Assembly: GCA_963854735.1 (NCBI GenBank)
Contig: OY978105.1
Coordinates: forward strand, 372,001 to 436,000
DNA from: Marvania coccoides
Taxonomy: Eukaryota; Chlorophyta; Trebouxiophyceae; Chlorellales; Chlorellaceae
Direction of reading: 5' to 3'
DNA: 64,000 nt
Position 1 is the first letter of the stretch. Every line of letters begins with the position of its first letter. The translations under genes and the position numbers were made by a program. This document shows, in pieces, positions 36,234 through 46,255 of this stretch. The notes under the pieces were generated by a model that did not search any database, was not told where the DNA came from, and was given only the letters and a program-made list of their open reading frames with translations.

Positions 36234-39200
36234 ATGGCAGACGTGGACTGGGGCGACGAGGACGACAGCTACCTGGGCGAGATCGACTGGTGCGTTGAAC
36301 TAAAATTCATTCCGTTCGCTAAACTGAAACTCATTTCCACAACCCCGCATAATTTCTTCTCCATCTATCGTGCTCAGGGATGCCCAAGAAGCCCAAATTC
36401 GCGCCAAGAGGTCACACACCAGCGGCGCACAGCTGGCTTCGCATCACCCTGCACCCCATCCCGCACACCAGCAGTTCAACGCGGGGCATGGAGGGCCTCC
36501 ACCTGGCGCCAACTACCAAAATTACCTGGCAGGAGGGCCTGCGCCGGCGTACCACCCCCCGGCGTGGCCCCAGCAGCAGCACCAGGCGCCCGGTGGCGTT
36601 CCTCTGCCCCAGCAGCAACAGCAGCCATGCTATCCCGCTGTGAACGGAGGACACGCGCAGCACGGCTACAGCGGCCCGCCTCAGCCCTGGCAGCAGCAGC
36701 AGGGGTATCAGGGGGCTCCGCCTCCTGGCGGCTACGCTGCAGCTGCTCCTGGCCCCCCTCCAGCTGCAGTCTACGCCCCTCCCCCGCAGTACAACAACCC
36801 ACAACAGCAGTACAATCTGCAGTACGCTACCACCAACCAATGCAACCCTAACGACTACCAGCAGCAGCAGCAGCAGTACAACAACGGAGGCAATGGCAAC
36901 AATGCCTACCAAGAGCAGCAACATCAGCAACAGGGGGGGCCTCCCCCGCTTGCAGCTCCCCGCCCCCCACAGCCCCCGCAGTCCGCGCCTGCCCCCCTCC
37001 CTCCCGCCGTAGTAACCCTTTTTGCATCTCTCCAGCTCCCTCGCTCGGCGGGCGCCGCCAAAAAGAACCCAGCGGCCCTCGCAGCAGGGCTGGCTCCCAC
37101 CACGGCTGAGCCGATGCTGGAGGTGCGCATGGGGTGGCACGACGCAGCGGCGGCGGCGCTGAGGGGGGTGGGCGGCGGCAGCTGGGACCCCCGCTCCCGA
37201 GCCTGGCTTTTCCCCCTCTCCTCCCACGATAAAGTGGTGGCGGCGCTGAAAGCGGTGTCCGGGGTGCGCATCAACGTGGACCCGCTGCACCCGCTGCCCG
37301 CAGCGGTGCTGTCGGCGGCCGCAAAGATCCCCGACGACACCTCTCGCTACTGCCACATCCCGACGTCGCTGGAGACGCAGCTGATGGCGTTTCAGCGGGA
37401 GGGGGTAAAGTTTGGGCTGCGACACGGCGGGCGGTGCTTGATTGGGGACGAAATGGGGCTGGGAAAGACCGTGCAGGCGATCGCGCTGGCGGCGGCGTAT
37501 CGGGACGAGTGGCCGGGGCTGGTGGTGGCGCCGTCGTCGCTGCGGGAGCAGTGGGCGGACGCACTGCACAAGTGGCTGGGGGTGACGGAGGACCGGGTTC
37601 ACATTGTGCACAACGGAAAAGACGCGGCTGCGGTGCCCAAGGCGGGGTTGGACTTTCTCATCGTGTCGTACAATTTCCTGGACAAGATGGTGAGCGGGCA
37701 TGGCGTTACTCTACTGGGCAGAACGAGGATTTGCTGTTTGTGTAGCAGGGCATCTTTTTTCATAATCAAGCTAGGAGAAAGGAGTGAAATTTTCGCGTTT
37801 TCCCCCCCCTCACTTTTTCTTCCTCCGCCCCCTTCTCATTCTTTATTTTTACAGGACCTGGCTGGCAAGTACAACCTCATCATCGTGGACGAGTCCCACT
37901 ACATCAAGGACTCCACCGCCAAGCGCACCAAGGCAGCGCTGCCGGTGCTCAAGGGCGCCAAGCGCTGCCTCCTCCTGACCGGGACGCCGGCGCTGAACCG
38001 CCCAAAGGAGATCTTCACGCAGCTGTCGGCGCTGGTGCCCGAGGCCAAGATCAAGATGAAGGACTTTGGGGAGCGGTACTGCGCCGGCAACAGGTTTGAC
38101 AGGTGAGGGAGGGAGACAGAAAGGTTTTACCGACAGAGGGGGGCGAAGTAACTCTGTTCGTTCTACGTATTCTATCCTGCGTTTTTCCTGTTTTTGTGTA
38201 TACAAATATTCCTATGTACAATTACGCTTGAATTAAATTAATTCTTTGAAAGCTAAAAAAATGCCTTTCTATCCCACTTCTCCAACATTAATTAACGAAT
38301 TATAGTTTTTTCCCGGTAGGTATGGCGGGTCGCAAAACCTCGACGAGCTGCACTCGATGCTGCGCGGCTCGGTGATGGTGCGCCGCCTGAAGGCCGACGT
38401 CCTGTCGCAGCTCCCCAAGAAGCGCCGCCAGCAGGTGTTCCTTTCTTTAGACTCCGACGCTCGGCGGGAGCTGGCAGCGCTGCAGAAGCAGCTGGAGGGA
38501 GCAAAGGCGGTCATGGCGCAGCTGGCGGCGCTGAACGCGGCGACGGGCGGCGCGATGGCGGCGGGGGGCAACCGCATGGAGGAAAATCGCGCCATCATGG
38601 AGATGTATCGCCGCACAGCCGAACTCAAAACAAAAGCAGTACAGGATTACGTGGATATGCTGCTGGACGGGGGGCAGAAATTTCTGGTGTTTGCACACCA
38701 TGCGGTGCTGATGGACGCCATAGAGCACGTCTGCAACCGCCGCAAGGGGTGCCGCTTCATTCGCATCGATGGGAAAACGCCAGCCTCTGACCGGTCGCGG
38801 CTGGTGGCGTCGTTCCAGGACGATGACACCGTGCGGGTGGCGATTCTGTCCATCAGAGCTGCAGGGGTGGGGCTGACGCTGACTGCTGCCTCCACGGTGG
38901 TGTTTGCAGAGATGACGTGGACGCCTGGCGAGATGATTCAGGCAGAAGGTGTGTGTGGGGGGGGGGGGGGGGGGGGGGGGGGGGGGCTACTACGTCTTGC
39001 TCGGTGCTCGTATAGTGTTATTATTGATAAAAATGCTCTGCATTGTGGATAGTTGTGCATAGTTTTTGGTCCCTAGACTGGTTCCTGAGTGCATCTAACA
39101 GATATTTTTTCTGGAGCTGTTTTCTCACGCCTTCTTCCTTTTTTTGGCAATTCAGATCGCGCCCATCGCATCGGGCAGGCTTCAGCAGTGAACGTTTACT

Positions 39201-39732
39201 TTCTTCACGTGCGCAACTCCGTGGACGAGGTCATATGGAACGCCATTCAAAACAAATTGGAAAACGTGGGGCAGGCGCTGGACGGCACCAACAACGCCAT
39301 GGAGGTCGGCGCAGCACGCACCATGCCGGAACGAGGTAAAGGGTGCTTTTCCTGTCCTTATTTTCCGTTTTGAACAAGGTTTTTCGACTAATTTTGCACA
39401 CACACACACACACACACACACACGCCTCCCCCCCCCCCCCCCCCCCTAATGAACGTTTTTTTTAATTATTAACAGGTCAAAAAGCGCTGGACACGTACCT
39501 CACGCAGCAGCCCTTTCCTGCTGCTGCTGCATTGCCGCTCCAAGCAGCAGCAGCAGTGGTGCCTCCCCTGCAGCACCAGCAGCGGCCGCCGCTGCCTGGC
39601 GACCCCAAGCAGCAGGCCTCGCTGCGGAACTTCTTCCCGCAGGTGGCGGGTCAGGAGAACGACGCTGGGGGAGCGGCAGCGAAGGCTGGCGAGAAGCGCA
39701 GCAGGGACAGCGCGTGCATCGATCTTACATGA
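36234..39732 (+). CDS. HARP-type annealing helicase (SMARCAL1/ZRANB3-like) with PIP box
   Basis: Six exons (36234-36289, 36378-37689, 37855-38102, 38320-38948, 39156-39335, 39476-39732) give 893 residues. These SNF2 ATPases rewind DNA at stalled forks. After a Gln/Pro-rich N-terminus (about 40-220), a HARP domain lies at about 265-315 (SWDPRSRAWLFPLSSHDKVV). The ATPase has Walker A GDEMGLGKT at 375-383, DESH at 468-471, and motif VI DRAHRIGQ at the start of exon 5. The C-terminus carries a consensus PCNA-binding box, QASLRNFF (855-862), plus a weaker QKALDTYL (810-817). HARP is the SMARCAL1 hallmark and the PIP box is the ZRANB3 hallmark. Introns 4 and 5 contain G30 and C19 tracts. Nuclear role inferred. 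Confidence 0.92.
38957..38986 (+). repeat. G30 homopolymer in helicase intron 4
   Basis: Thirty consecutive G residues nine bases after the gtgtgt donor of the intron upstream of exon 5. It would form G-quadruplexes in the transcript. Its length may be imprecise because homopolymers are prone to sequencing error. Confidence 0.9.
39397..39446 (+). repeat. (CA)13 plus C19 tract in helicase intron 5
   Basis: A CA dinucleotide run (39397-39422) followed by a C homopolymer (39428-39446), just upstream of the acceptor of intron 5. The C tract is complementary to the G30 tract on the other side of exon 5. Confidence 0.9.
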
Positions 39733-40206
39733 ACATATTATGAAACAAGACTGCTTATGAGAGGAAAAAGGAGAGCACTGATGTAGACTGATATGTAAAT
39801 TAGCAGTATGCGATCGTTTGGAAGGATAATTGATATAATAAAGTGTTTGATAGAGGTGGTTTAAGAGAAGTTGGTGGGCAGGCGGTGGAAAAAGTGCACA
39901 GCCAGCTTCTTCCTTTGGGACATGCAGCTGTCGCCCCCAATTATATTTAATATCCGAATGTACCTGAACCTCCCGGGTTGTGAGATACTTCAAAATTTCT
40001 TCAGAACCTACAAGTGAAATGTCGAGATTCTCGACTGAGAAGAATTATTACCAGAGCCCAACCTCAGAGAGATTAAAATTGTAATTACTTGCAATTTGCA
40101 ATTCCGTGTGAAAGAAAGGACCAAACCTAATAGAGAGACCTCCTTTGTTCTCACACACTTTTGAATTTATAGATTAATTAATAATCAGGTTTCACTCTCA
40201 ATAAAA
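39733..40206. other. Intergenic, helicase to 230-aa gene
   Basis: 474 AT-rich bases containing the helicase 3' flank (a taataaagtg element near 39837 is a polyadenylation candidate) and the promoter of the next gene. An open frame on the minus strand at 39469-39993 is the complement of the helicase 3' end plus chance sequence. Confidence 0.35.
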
Positions 40207-40899
40207 ATGCGTGGGCTGCAGCCAAGTACCATTTGCACAAAGACGAGCATCCTTCCTATTCATATGCGGCGGCATCGGCAACCGAGGCTTGGAACCCTAG
40301 CACCGAGAGCAGACCGGCAACAACACAGCAGCAACGTCCCAACCACTGCAGACATTTTCTCAGCCATCGACCGCGATATCGCGGCGATGCAGCGACAAAT
40401 GGACGCGCCAATGGATGCCGCCTTTCGCCGCGCAGAGGTTATGCCCTCACCGAGCGACGCGACCCTGCAAAGCCAAGGCGGGACCAGCGGACGCTCTTGG
40501 CGGCGAGAATGGAGCAGCGAGACGGGCAATTCGCGCGCCTACTACAGCGAGACCGTCACCGTCTACGGCCCCGAATATATCGGCACTATAAGCACGCTGA
40601 GCCCCACTGTGGCTCATCCAATCAGCGATGGGGGTTTCACAGCACTGCTTTTGGGAGCTGGGCTTTTGTTTGGCGCGTGGATGGCCACCACTGTCGCTTT
40701 TATAAAGGGGTACCATCTCACAGCGTACTCAAAGCGCTGGCGGTGTCCGCTGGTGGCGTTGTGGCCGCTGCTGGTTGTCATTTCTTCAGAGTTTCGAGCT
40801 CAGATGCAGGCGGCGCTGGAGGGGCGCAGGGGTCGGGAGATCACGGGCAAGACGCGGGAAAATATCGAGAAGATCGAGCTCAGGAGGCGGCGGAGCTGA
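40207..40899 (+). CDS. Unknown protein with two membrane segments, possibly plastid
   Basis: A single-exon open frame of 230 residues with coding-like GC-rich third positions. I do not recognise the family. The first 60 residues are basic and Ser/Thr-rich with few acidic residues, as in an organelle transit peptide, then comes DIFSAIDRDIAAMQRQMD, a helical segment. A conserved-looking block ETVTVYGPEYIG precedes a long hydrophobic segment (about 141-165, FTALLLGAGLLFGAWMATTVAF) and a second one (about 178-195, CPLVALWPLLVVISS). The basic C-terminal helix runs to the stop. A TGTAA at 40958 is a likely polyadenylation signal. The start is the first ATG after an AT-rich leader. It converges on the SKIP5-like gene 180 bases away. 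Confidence 0.65.
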   Translation: MRGLQPSTICTKTSILPIHMRRHRQPRLGTLAPRADRQQHSSNVPTTADIFSAIDRDIAAMQRQMDAPMDAAFRRAEVMPSPSDATLQSQGGTSGRSWRREWSSETGNSRAYYSETVTVYGPEYIGTISTLSPTVAHPISDGGFTALLLGAGLLFGAWMATTVAFIKGYHLTAYSKRWRCPLVALWPLLVVISSEFRAQMQAALEGRRGREITGKTRENIEKIELRRRRS

Positions 40900-41079
40900 A
40901 AAACATCATGAGTGAACTTTGAACTTGTATAAAATTATGAAAATATGAATTTTATAATGTAATGTTTCTCCTCTGTTTAGCTCCCATTACTTTCTTTCGT
41001 ATAATTTTCATGCAATGAATATACGCAACATAGCAAAATTAAAAAAATTAAGATATATTCAAAAAAGAAAAACTCGAGA

Positions 41080-42418
41080 TTATTGCATTTCTTCCCCGCT
41101 GCGCTTTCTCATGCTGGCTGCATGCCCCCGCTGCCACAATTCCGCCTTCTTCTCAACATCAACTTCAAACCGACCAGGTGGACCAGCAACAGCAGTGGCA
41201 AAACGCCCTCCTCCACTCAAAGAAGCAACGCCACTTGACAATTTCAAGTCAACCCCGGCCGCCCTTCTGCCGCCGCTCATAACCGCTGCAACGTGCGCCT
41301 GCAGCGCAGTGGGGTCAAACCCCATCGCTCTGCCCACCCACGCTGGGCCCTCGTTTCCTTGGGCGCCACACCTTTCTTCTCTTATCATTCCAACCGCCTG
41401 CCGCTGTTGGACCCCGGGGGCAGCGTCTCCAGATTGCACAGCAGCCACATCGGCATCATCTGAGCCGATTTCGAACCAAAACAGCGTGACCCGCCCCTCA
41501 CAAATGGCGCGCACGCTCCGCAGCACCCCTGTGCCCCCCAAATGCACCGCTTTGCTGCCCCCGCCCATCGCAGTCGCCGCCACGATGATTTCTCCGGGGC
41601 CAGGGGACATCCCATCGTTCTTTCTTCTCTTTTTCGCCGTTTCTTTAGCAGCGCCGTTCCCCGGAGGAGACGCCGCCCAAGCCAGCAGCGGGGCTGCTAA
41701 ATGCGGCAAATTTCGGGCGTTGCACTGCAGTACGCACTCCTCGATCTCTAAACGCCCCCGATAGTGCGCAATGCAGCCCCCTAGGCCTCCCGCGACCGTG
41801 AGGTTTGCGACGCGCCCAGTGGAGATAAACGAAAGCGCGGGGGCGCAGGGCGGGGAGCGCAACGTGCACAACGCCGCAGGGCCGCTGCCGATGATGCGTA
41901 ACGGGTGGGTTATTCTGATGTCACAAGCGTCGTATGGGACGGGGCTGGGGCGGAGCAGGACGGTGTCTCCGGGGCGGCTCGCGCCGACTGCTGCGCTGAG
42001 AGATGCAAAGACGTGGCGGTGGTGGAAGAGCAGGGAAGGGCAGGTGAAGTCGTGGGAGACTACCAGCCAACTGCGCTTGGTGTGGGCCAGGTCTCGGAAG
42101 CGCTGAGGGTTGGGAAAAAAGAGAAAATGGATGGGAACAGCACAGAGGTAAAAGAGAATGGTGGTTTCGGAAGCGCTGGGTTTGTAAGTGAGAAAATAAT
42201 GGGGAAAACAGCTTAGGGAAAAAACATGTTGAATCTGAAGAAAATAGTCTCACCTTGCAGCTGCGGGTGACGTTGAACAGGTCGGGCAGCGGACTCAAGA
42301 ATGAGAATATATGGGCCAGAATGCTTTCGTCCATGTTACACAGCGAGGGAAGTGGATTGCTTTTTGAAATGAGATTTTGCGAGACGACGTGAGCCCCTCC
42401 CGCTGCTGTTCCGCTCAT
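41080..42418 (-). CDS. SKIP5: F-box / beta-helix protein, SKIP5-like
   Basis: Two minus-strand exons, 42418-42254 and 42102-41080, phase 0, 395 residues. The F-box is at about residues 23-60 (DESILAHIFSFLSPLPDLFNVTRSC, continuing RFRDLAHTKRSWLVV in exon 2), so the protein should bind SKP1 as part of an SCF ubiquitin ligase. After it come right-handed beta-helix-type repeats (SLSAAVGASRPGDTVLL, HPLRIIGSGPAALC, RVANLTVAGGLGGCIAHYRG, LEIEECVLQCNA, GGSKAVHLGGTGVLRSVRA). This order matches plant SKIP5 (Arabidopsis At3g54480). An Ala/Gly-rich insertion and a longer C-terminal tail are present. Substrate unknown. Confidence 0.87.
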
Positions 42419-42730
42419 TTTATATGCATGCGTGACCCATTAATTAAATTATAGATAAAAAAAAATCAAATAAACTCCTAGCCTTCTTTGGGCTGAAAAA
42501 AGGAAGGAAGGCGCCACTTCTACATAGCAACTTTCACGGCATGTTCACTCTTTCCACGCTCCACAGCCTGCTGCTCTATATCGACGCATATATTCACACA
42601 CTGCCATTATTAAAAAAATGGTTTGCAAAAAAAGAAAAAATTGTTTGCTGTAGTAATATTTGCTATCAATTTAGCAGTAGTACGTATACACATAAGTATT
42701 CCAATCAGTCAGTTTACACACACACACCAT
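42419..42730. other. Gap between SKIP5-like start and Z-ISO end
   Basis: 312 AT-rich bases; SKIP5-like promoter and Z-ISO 3' flank on the minus strand. Nothing else seen apart from a short (CA)n near 42717-42726. Confidence 0.35.
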
Positions 42731-43974
42731 TCACCACCCCAGCCACAGCGACCCCCGCTGCATCAGCGGGTGACTGAGGTAGCACCCCACGCAAAAAGGC
42801 ACCAAAAACAGGTACGGCGCTCTCAAAAACTCCCTCCAGTACTCCTTCGGCAGCTTCTGGCGCCCCTCCGCGATGGCCAGGAACGGCACCGTGGAGGTGC
42901 GCGCCTTGAGCTCCTCAAACGCCTCCCCGTACTTTCTTTTTAGCCGGAAGTCGCCGTGCCAGCAGCCAAACGCGTGGTGCGCCATCAGCCCCGCGGACGC
43001 CACCAGCATGAAGCTGGACCCCACCCAGGCGGAGTGCGCCATGCACCACAGCAGCTGGCCCACTGCCTGGGGGTGGCGTGTGATTCGAATAATTCCCGTC
43101 TCCCAGAGGTGCAGCTTGGGCTCATCCACTGCTGCCACCTCGAGGATGTTGAAGGTGGAGGGGTAGAGGAAGTAGAATGAGAGGAAGGAGGTGGCCCACA
43201 TCGCCTCGTGCACCCCAGGAAGGCCCCTGAGAAAGTGAGGGGAGCGGACAGTTGCAGAAAAGGTGCAGGGGATTTAGCATGCAAGCAATGAAACAAAACC
43301 AGCCAGAGAAAGGTAGAACTGAATAAAGAGAGAGATGAAGAAAGTAGGAGGAAGAAAGAAAGAATACAGTTGCTTTGTTTTCTAATTGCTTTCAAATTGC
43401 TGTACCTGATGTTCCACAGCGCCACGCCGTCGTAGCGGTGGTTGATGAAGTAAACCACCGCCGCCACTGCCAGCGGCAGCGACACCACGCCAAACACCAC
43501 GCGGTACGCGCGCGCGCCGATGAGCTCCTCGCCGTAGGGCCGCAGATAGGCCAGGCCGCTGTGCGCCAGCGCAAACACGAAAAGCAGCGCCAGAATGGTG
43601 GCCTCGCTGGAGGAAAACAGCGATTCGATGGAGGCCACGAAGTCGTCTCCCACGCCCAGTCCCGGAGAGATCCATGCAGCGTACAGCGCGGCCATCACAA
43701 CCGTTAGAACGCCAAGGAAGGCTCCCCAGGCGCCCCATGTCTGAGATTCGATGGAAAACGCGGCCGCATCCTCGCCAAAAGTGGTGCTGCCGGGTGCGAG
43801 GGGAAGTTCAGAGGGGGTGTCGTCGTTTTTGGCGGCAGCGGGGCGGCAGGGGGCGGGGCTGCGGCGGAGGAGAGGAGACCTGGCAGCGGCGGTGGGGAGG
43901 AAGGTGCTATGGCGGAGAGGGGCCGCGCGGCGGGCCACGGGTGTCGGAATAGGCTTCATCAAGCCGATCGCCAT
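42731..43974 (-). CDS. Z-ISO: 15-cis-zeta-carotene isomerase, chloroplast
   Basis: Two minus-strand exons, 43974-43406 and 43226-42731, joined in phase 2, 354 residues. Z-ISO is a heme b membrane enzyme of the NnrU family in plastid membranes. It isomerises the central 15-cis bond of 9,15,9'-tri-cis-zeta-carotene between the two desaturases of carotenoid synthesis. A transit peptide (about 1-50, basic, Ala/Pro/Ser-rich) precedes six or so membrane segments. Family blocks are LFVFALAHSGLAYLRPYGEE, GARAYRVVFGVVSLPL, GIIRITRHPQAVGQLLWCMA and MAHHAFGCWHGDFRLKRKYG. The His in ALAHSG and in ITRHPQ are the expected heme ligands. The gene gives direct evidence that the organism makes plant-type carotenoids. 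Confidence 0.94.
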
Positions 43975-44859
43975 CTTGTCACGGGCGGATCAACTTTTTT
44001 CTTTAAAGAAATTGCGATAAAAAAAGTGTTGAGATCGCCAATGCCGCCGCGATGCTGCGAGGTCGTGTGGGCGAGAAGGACAGAAATGCAAATCAAATTC
44101 AATTTTGAAGCACATTGCGGGAGGCGTGCAGTAAAACTTCATTTTTGCTTGGATGGACATTTCTCAATGCAAATTTTGGTCAGCTGTTTGTGCATCATTG
44201 TGAAGCAAGTATTCAACCTGCACGGTGCAGCAGACGCTCTCATGAGGGTTCCATTCGGGCGACACCGCGTAATATTCTTATTCTTACCAACTTCTTCTTG
44301 CCACCGGCATTCTGAGCGTCTAAACCGAGCGTCTGAACCGAAAGGAACATTTTACTTAATTAAAATTTACTTCAAATTTACTTCACTTAATTTGAAAAAC
44401 AAAACTGCGTTAGAACACTTCTGACCAGAGAGAGGAAAACGTATCATTTATAAAACAAGTTATTAAAAAGTGTGGAAAAACGGTAAAATTTGATTGGTTG
44501 TTTGCTAGAATCATGTTTTATCTTTGCGGTTTCAGCACAACAATCCGATTCACACCGGCAACAACGCCCAGATGCCACAATAAGGAAAACGTGGTAGTAG
44601 AAAGGGGGAAACGTCATACGACTCTAGAGATACAGCGAAAGGCAATAGTAACAAAAATGAAGTTTATGTGTGTGTCGTTGTGAACTGGCACGCAATAAAG
44701 TGCCGGAAACTACGTACGAAACAAAAAAAGTAGCGGAGGGTGCAACCCACAAAACATCTTCATATATATATTTACGAAAAGTTATGTAAAGATTTGAAAG
44801 GCAGCTAGCTAGGGAGACTCGCTACACTGCGGCCAAGGCGCCTCCCCCTTAAAAAAAAC
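43975..44859. other. Intergenic, Z-ISO promoter side
   Basis: 885 AT-rich bases between the Z-ISO start and the end of the next minus-strand gene. Open frames on the plus strand here lack splice context and coding bias and are not called. No repeat or RNA gene recognised. Confidence 0.35.
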
Positions 44860-45991
44860 TTACGAAACTGCTGCCACAGCGCGCGAGTAATGTTGGTTGT
44901 TTTCTGTTGCGCTTTTCTCTGCTGACGCAGGCCACCGCGGCGGCGACGCCTGGAAGCTCCCGTGGGTAGCCCGAGTGGGTCCGGGTGGGAGCGGCGATGA
45001 AGGACAACTCTCAGGGTCTGGCCGCTCTGTTGAAATCGAAGATCGAACCGAAGACATCCCGCCGTCGCTGAACCGAGGCGACCTCAGGTCAATCCCAGCC
45101 TGCGTGGAGGAGGCCATGGTGCCTGCCCCCCCTCGCAGCCTCAGCGTGACGCAGCAGCCCATGACCCTGCCCTTGTTGCGATCTGTGGCAGCAAACTCTC
45201 CAGAGTTCAAACCGGTGGGCTCCACCAGGCCGACGAGGTGCAGCATCGTGGCGACAAAATCGCTGCAGCTGAGGCGCTCAAAGGTCTTGGTGGAGGGGAC
45301 TGCGGTGGAGGCCATGAGCACCGTGGAGGGCGAAGGCTCTTCGGGGACGATTTTATTGAGGTTCAACGTCACGTATTCGTGGATGAGGTCGATCTGCTGC
45401 TGCGTGAGGGGCTTGTGGAGGTGGCGCACCACCGCCAGGCGGGCGTCTGGGCGCTGTAGCTCAATCGCCAGAGGGGTGGCGACGACTCGACAGAGCAGGG
45501 GGCCTGCGCTTTCGTCGGCGTGCACGAAATGAAGAGACTCCTCATCGCCAGCTGGGGTCAACAGCTGCAGAATGGGGGTGGGGGTGGGAGGGAGCAGCAA
45601 ACTTTTCAATTTCGATTTTTGAGAGGGATTCGATTTTCGGGCCCAAAAAAATGAATTGGGGCGACGGGCGCTCATGGGATGATCCGAGTGCCATTGAATT
45701 GGTGAATCCAGGTCTGCAAAGATCCAATTAATGGCTGCATGCCGCTGATTTTCTACTCACCCGCAAGAGGAACCCGACTTTGGCGGCCGAAACCCATCCC
45801 TCGGCTGCCTTGAGCAAGTACCTGCTGCTGCTACTGGAGGGGCTCTTGGAATCGTCTGCAACGCAGGAAAAAAAATCGAGTCACAGTCAAATTTTTTATG
45901 TACAGTCACAGTGTGTTCGCGGGGGGGTGTACACACCTATTATATATACGACGTCGCCTGTCCTGCATTTATCGTAGATGTCTGCTAGCAT
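44860..45991 (-). CDS. Permuted papain-fold-like protein, tentative
   Basis: Minus-strand exons 45991-45937, 45855-45761 and 45564-44860 give 284 residues, with phases 1 and 0. The short first exon (MLADIYDKCRTGDVVYIIG) resembles the 'xTGDVVLFSG' start of permuted NlpC/P60-papain amidase-like proteins. SCSDFVATMLHLVGLV at about residues 156-171 resembles their Cys-nucleophile helix. The position where the family usually has a catalytic His (W-SHVG type) here reads WVSAAKVGFLL, so the His may be missing. The last 100 residues are Ser/Pro-rich and of low complexity. The assignment rests on short motifs, and it could be another family; the gene itself is well supported by frame and splice sites. 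Confidence 0.55.
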
Positions 45992-46255
45992 CCGAGACGA
46001 GTGACAGTGAACGCTAGAGATACAGTTTCCCATTTTCGATTTGAACACTCAATTATAGCTTGGACACTGCATATCCTTGTTTGTTCTGACAAAAATAAAG
46101 CTTTAAATGCTGTAAACGAGAATAAAAACAAATGACGATGATTATTATTATACTGCAGATCATTAGGTGAACACTTTGTCAAACTTTCCTTAAGGAGGAA
46201 ACCAAGCTTGGTGCCCATATGAGGAAGCCAAAGCCCTCGGTAGCGGGGAGGAGTT

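Noticed and set aside
36412..37701. 429-residue minus-strand open frame opposite the helicase
   Set aside because: Complement of the Gln/Pro-rich and ATPase coding exon, with no recognisable domain.
43909..44424. 171-codon plus-strand open frame upstream of Z-ISO
   Set aside because: Its first part is the complement of the Z-ISO start and the rest is AT-rich non-coding sequence.
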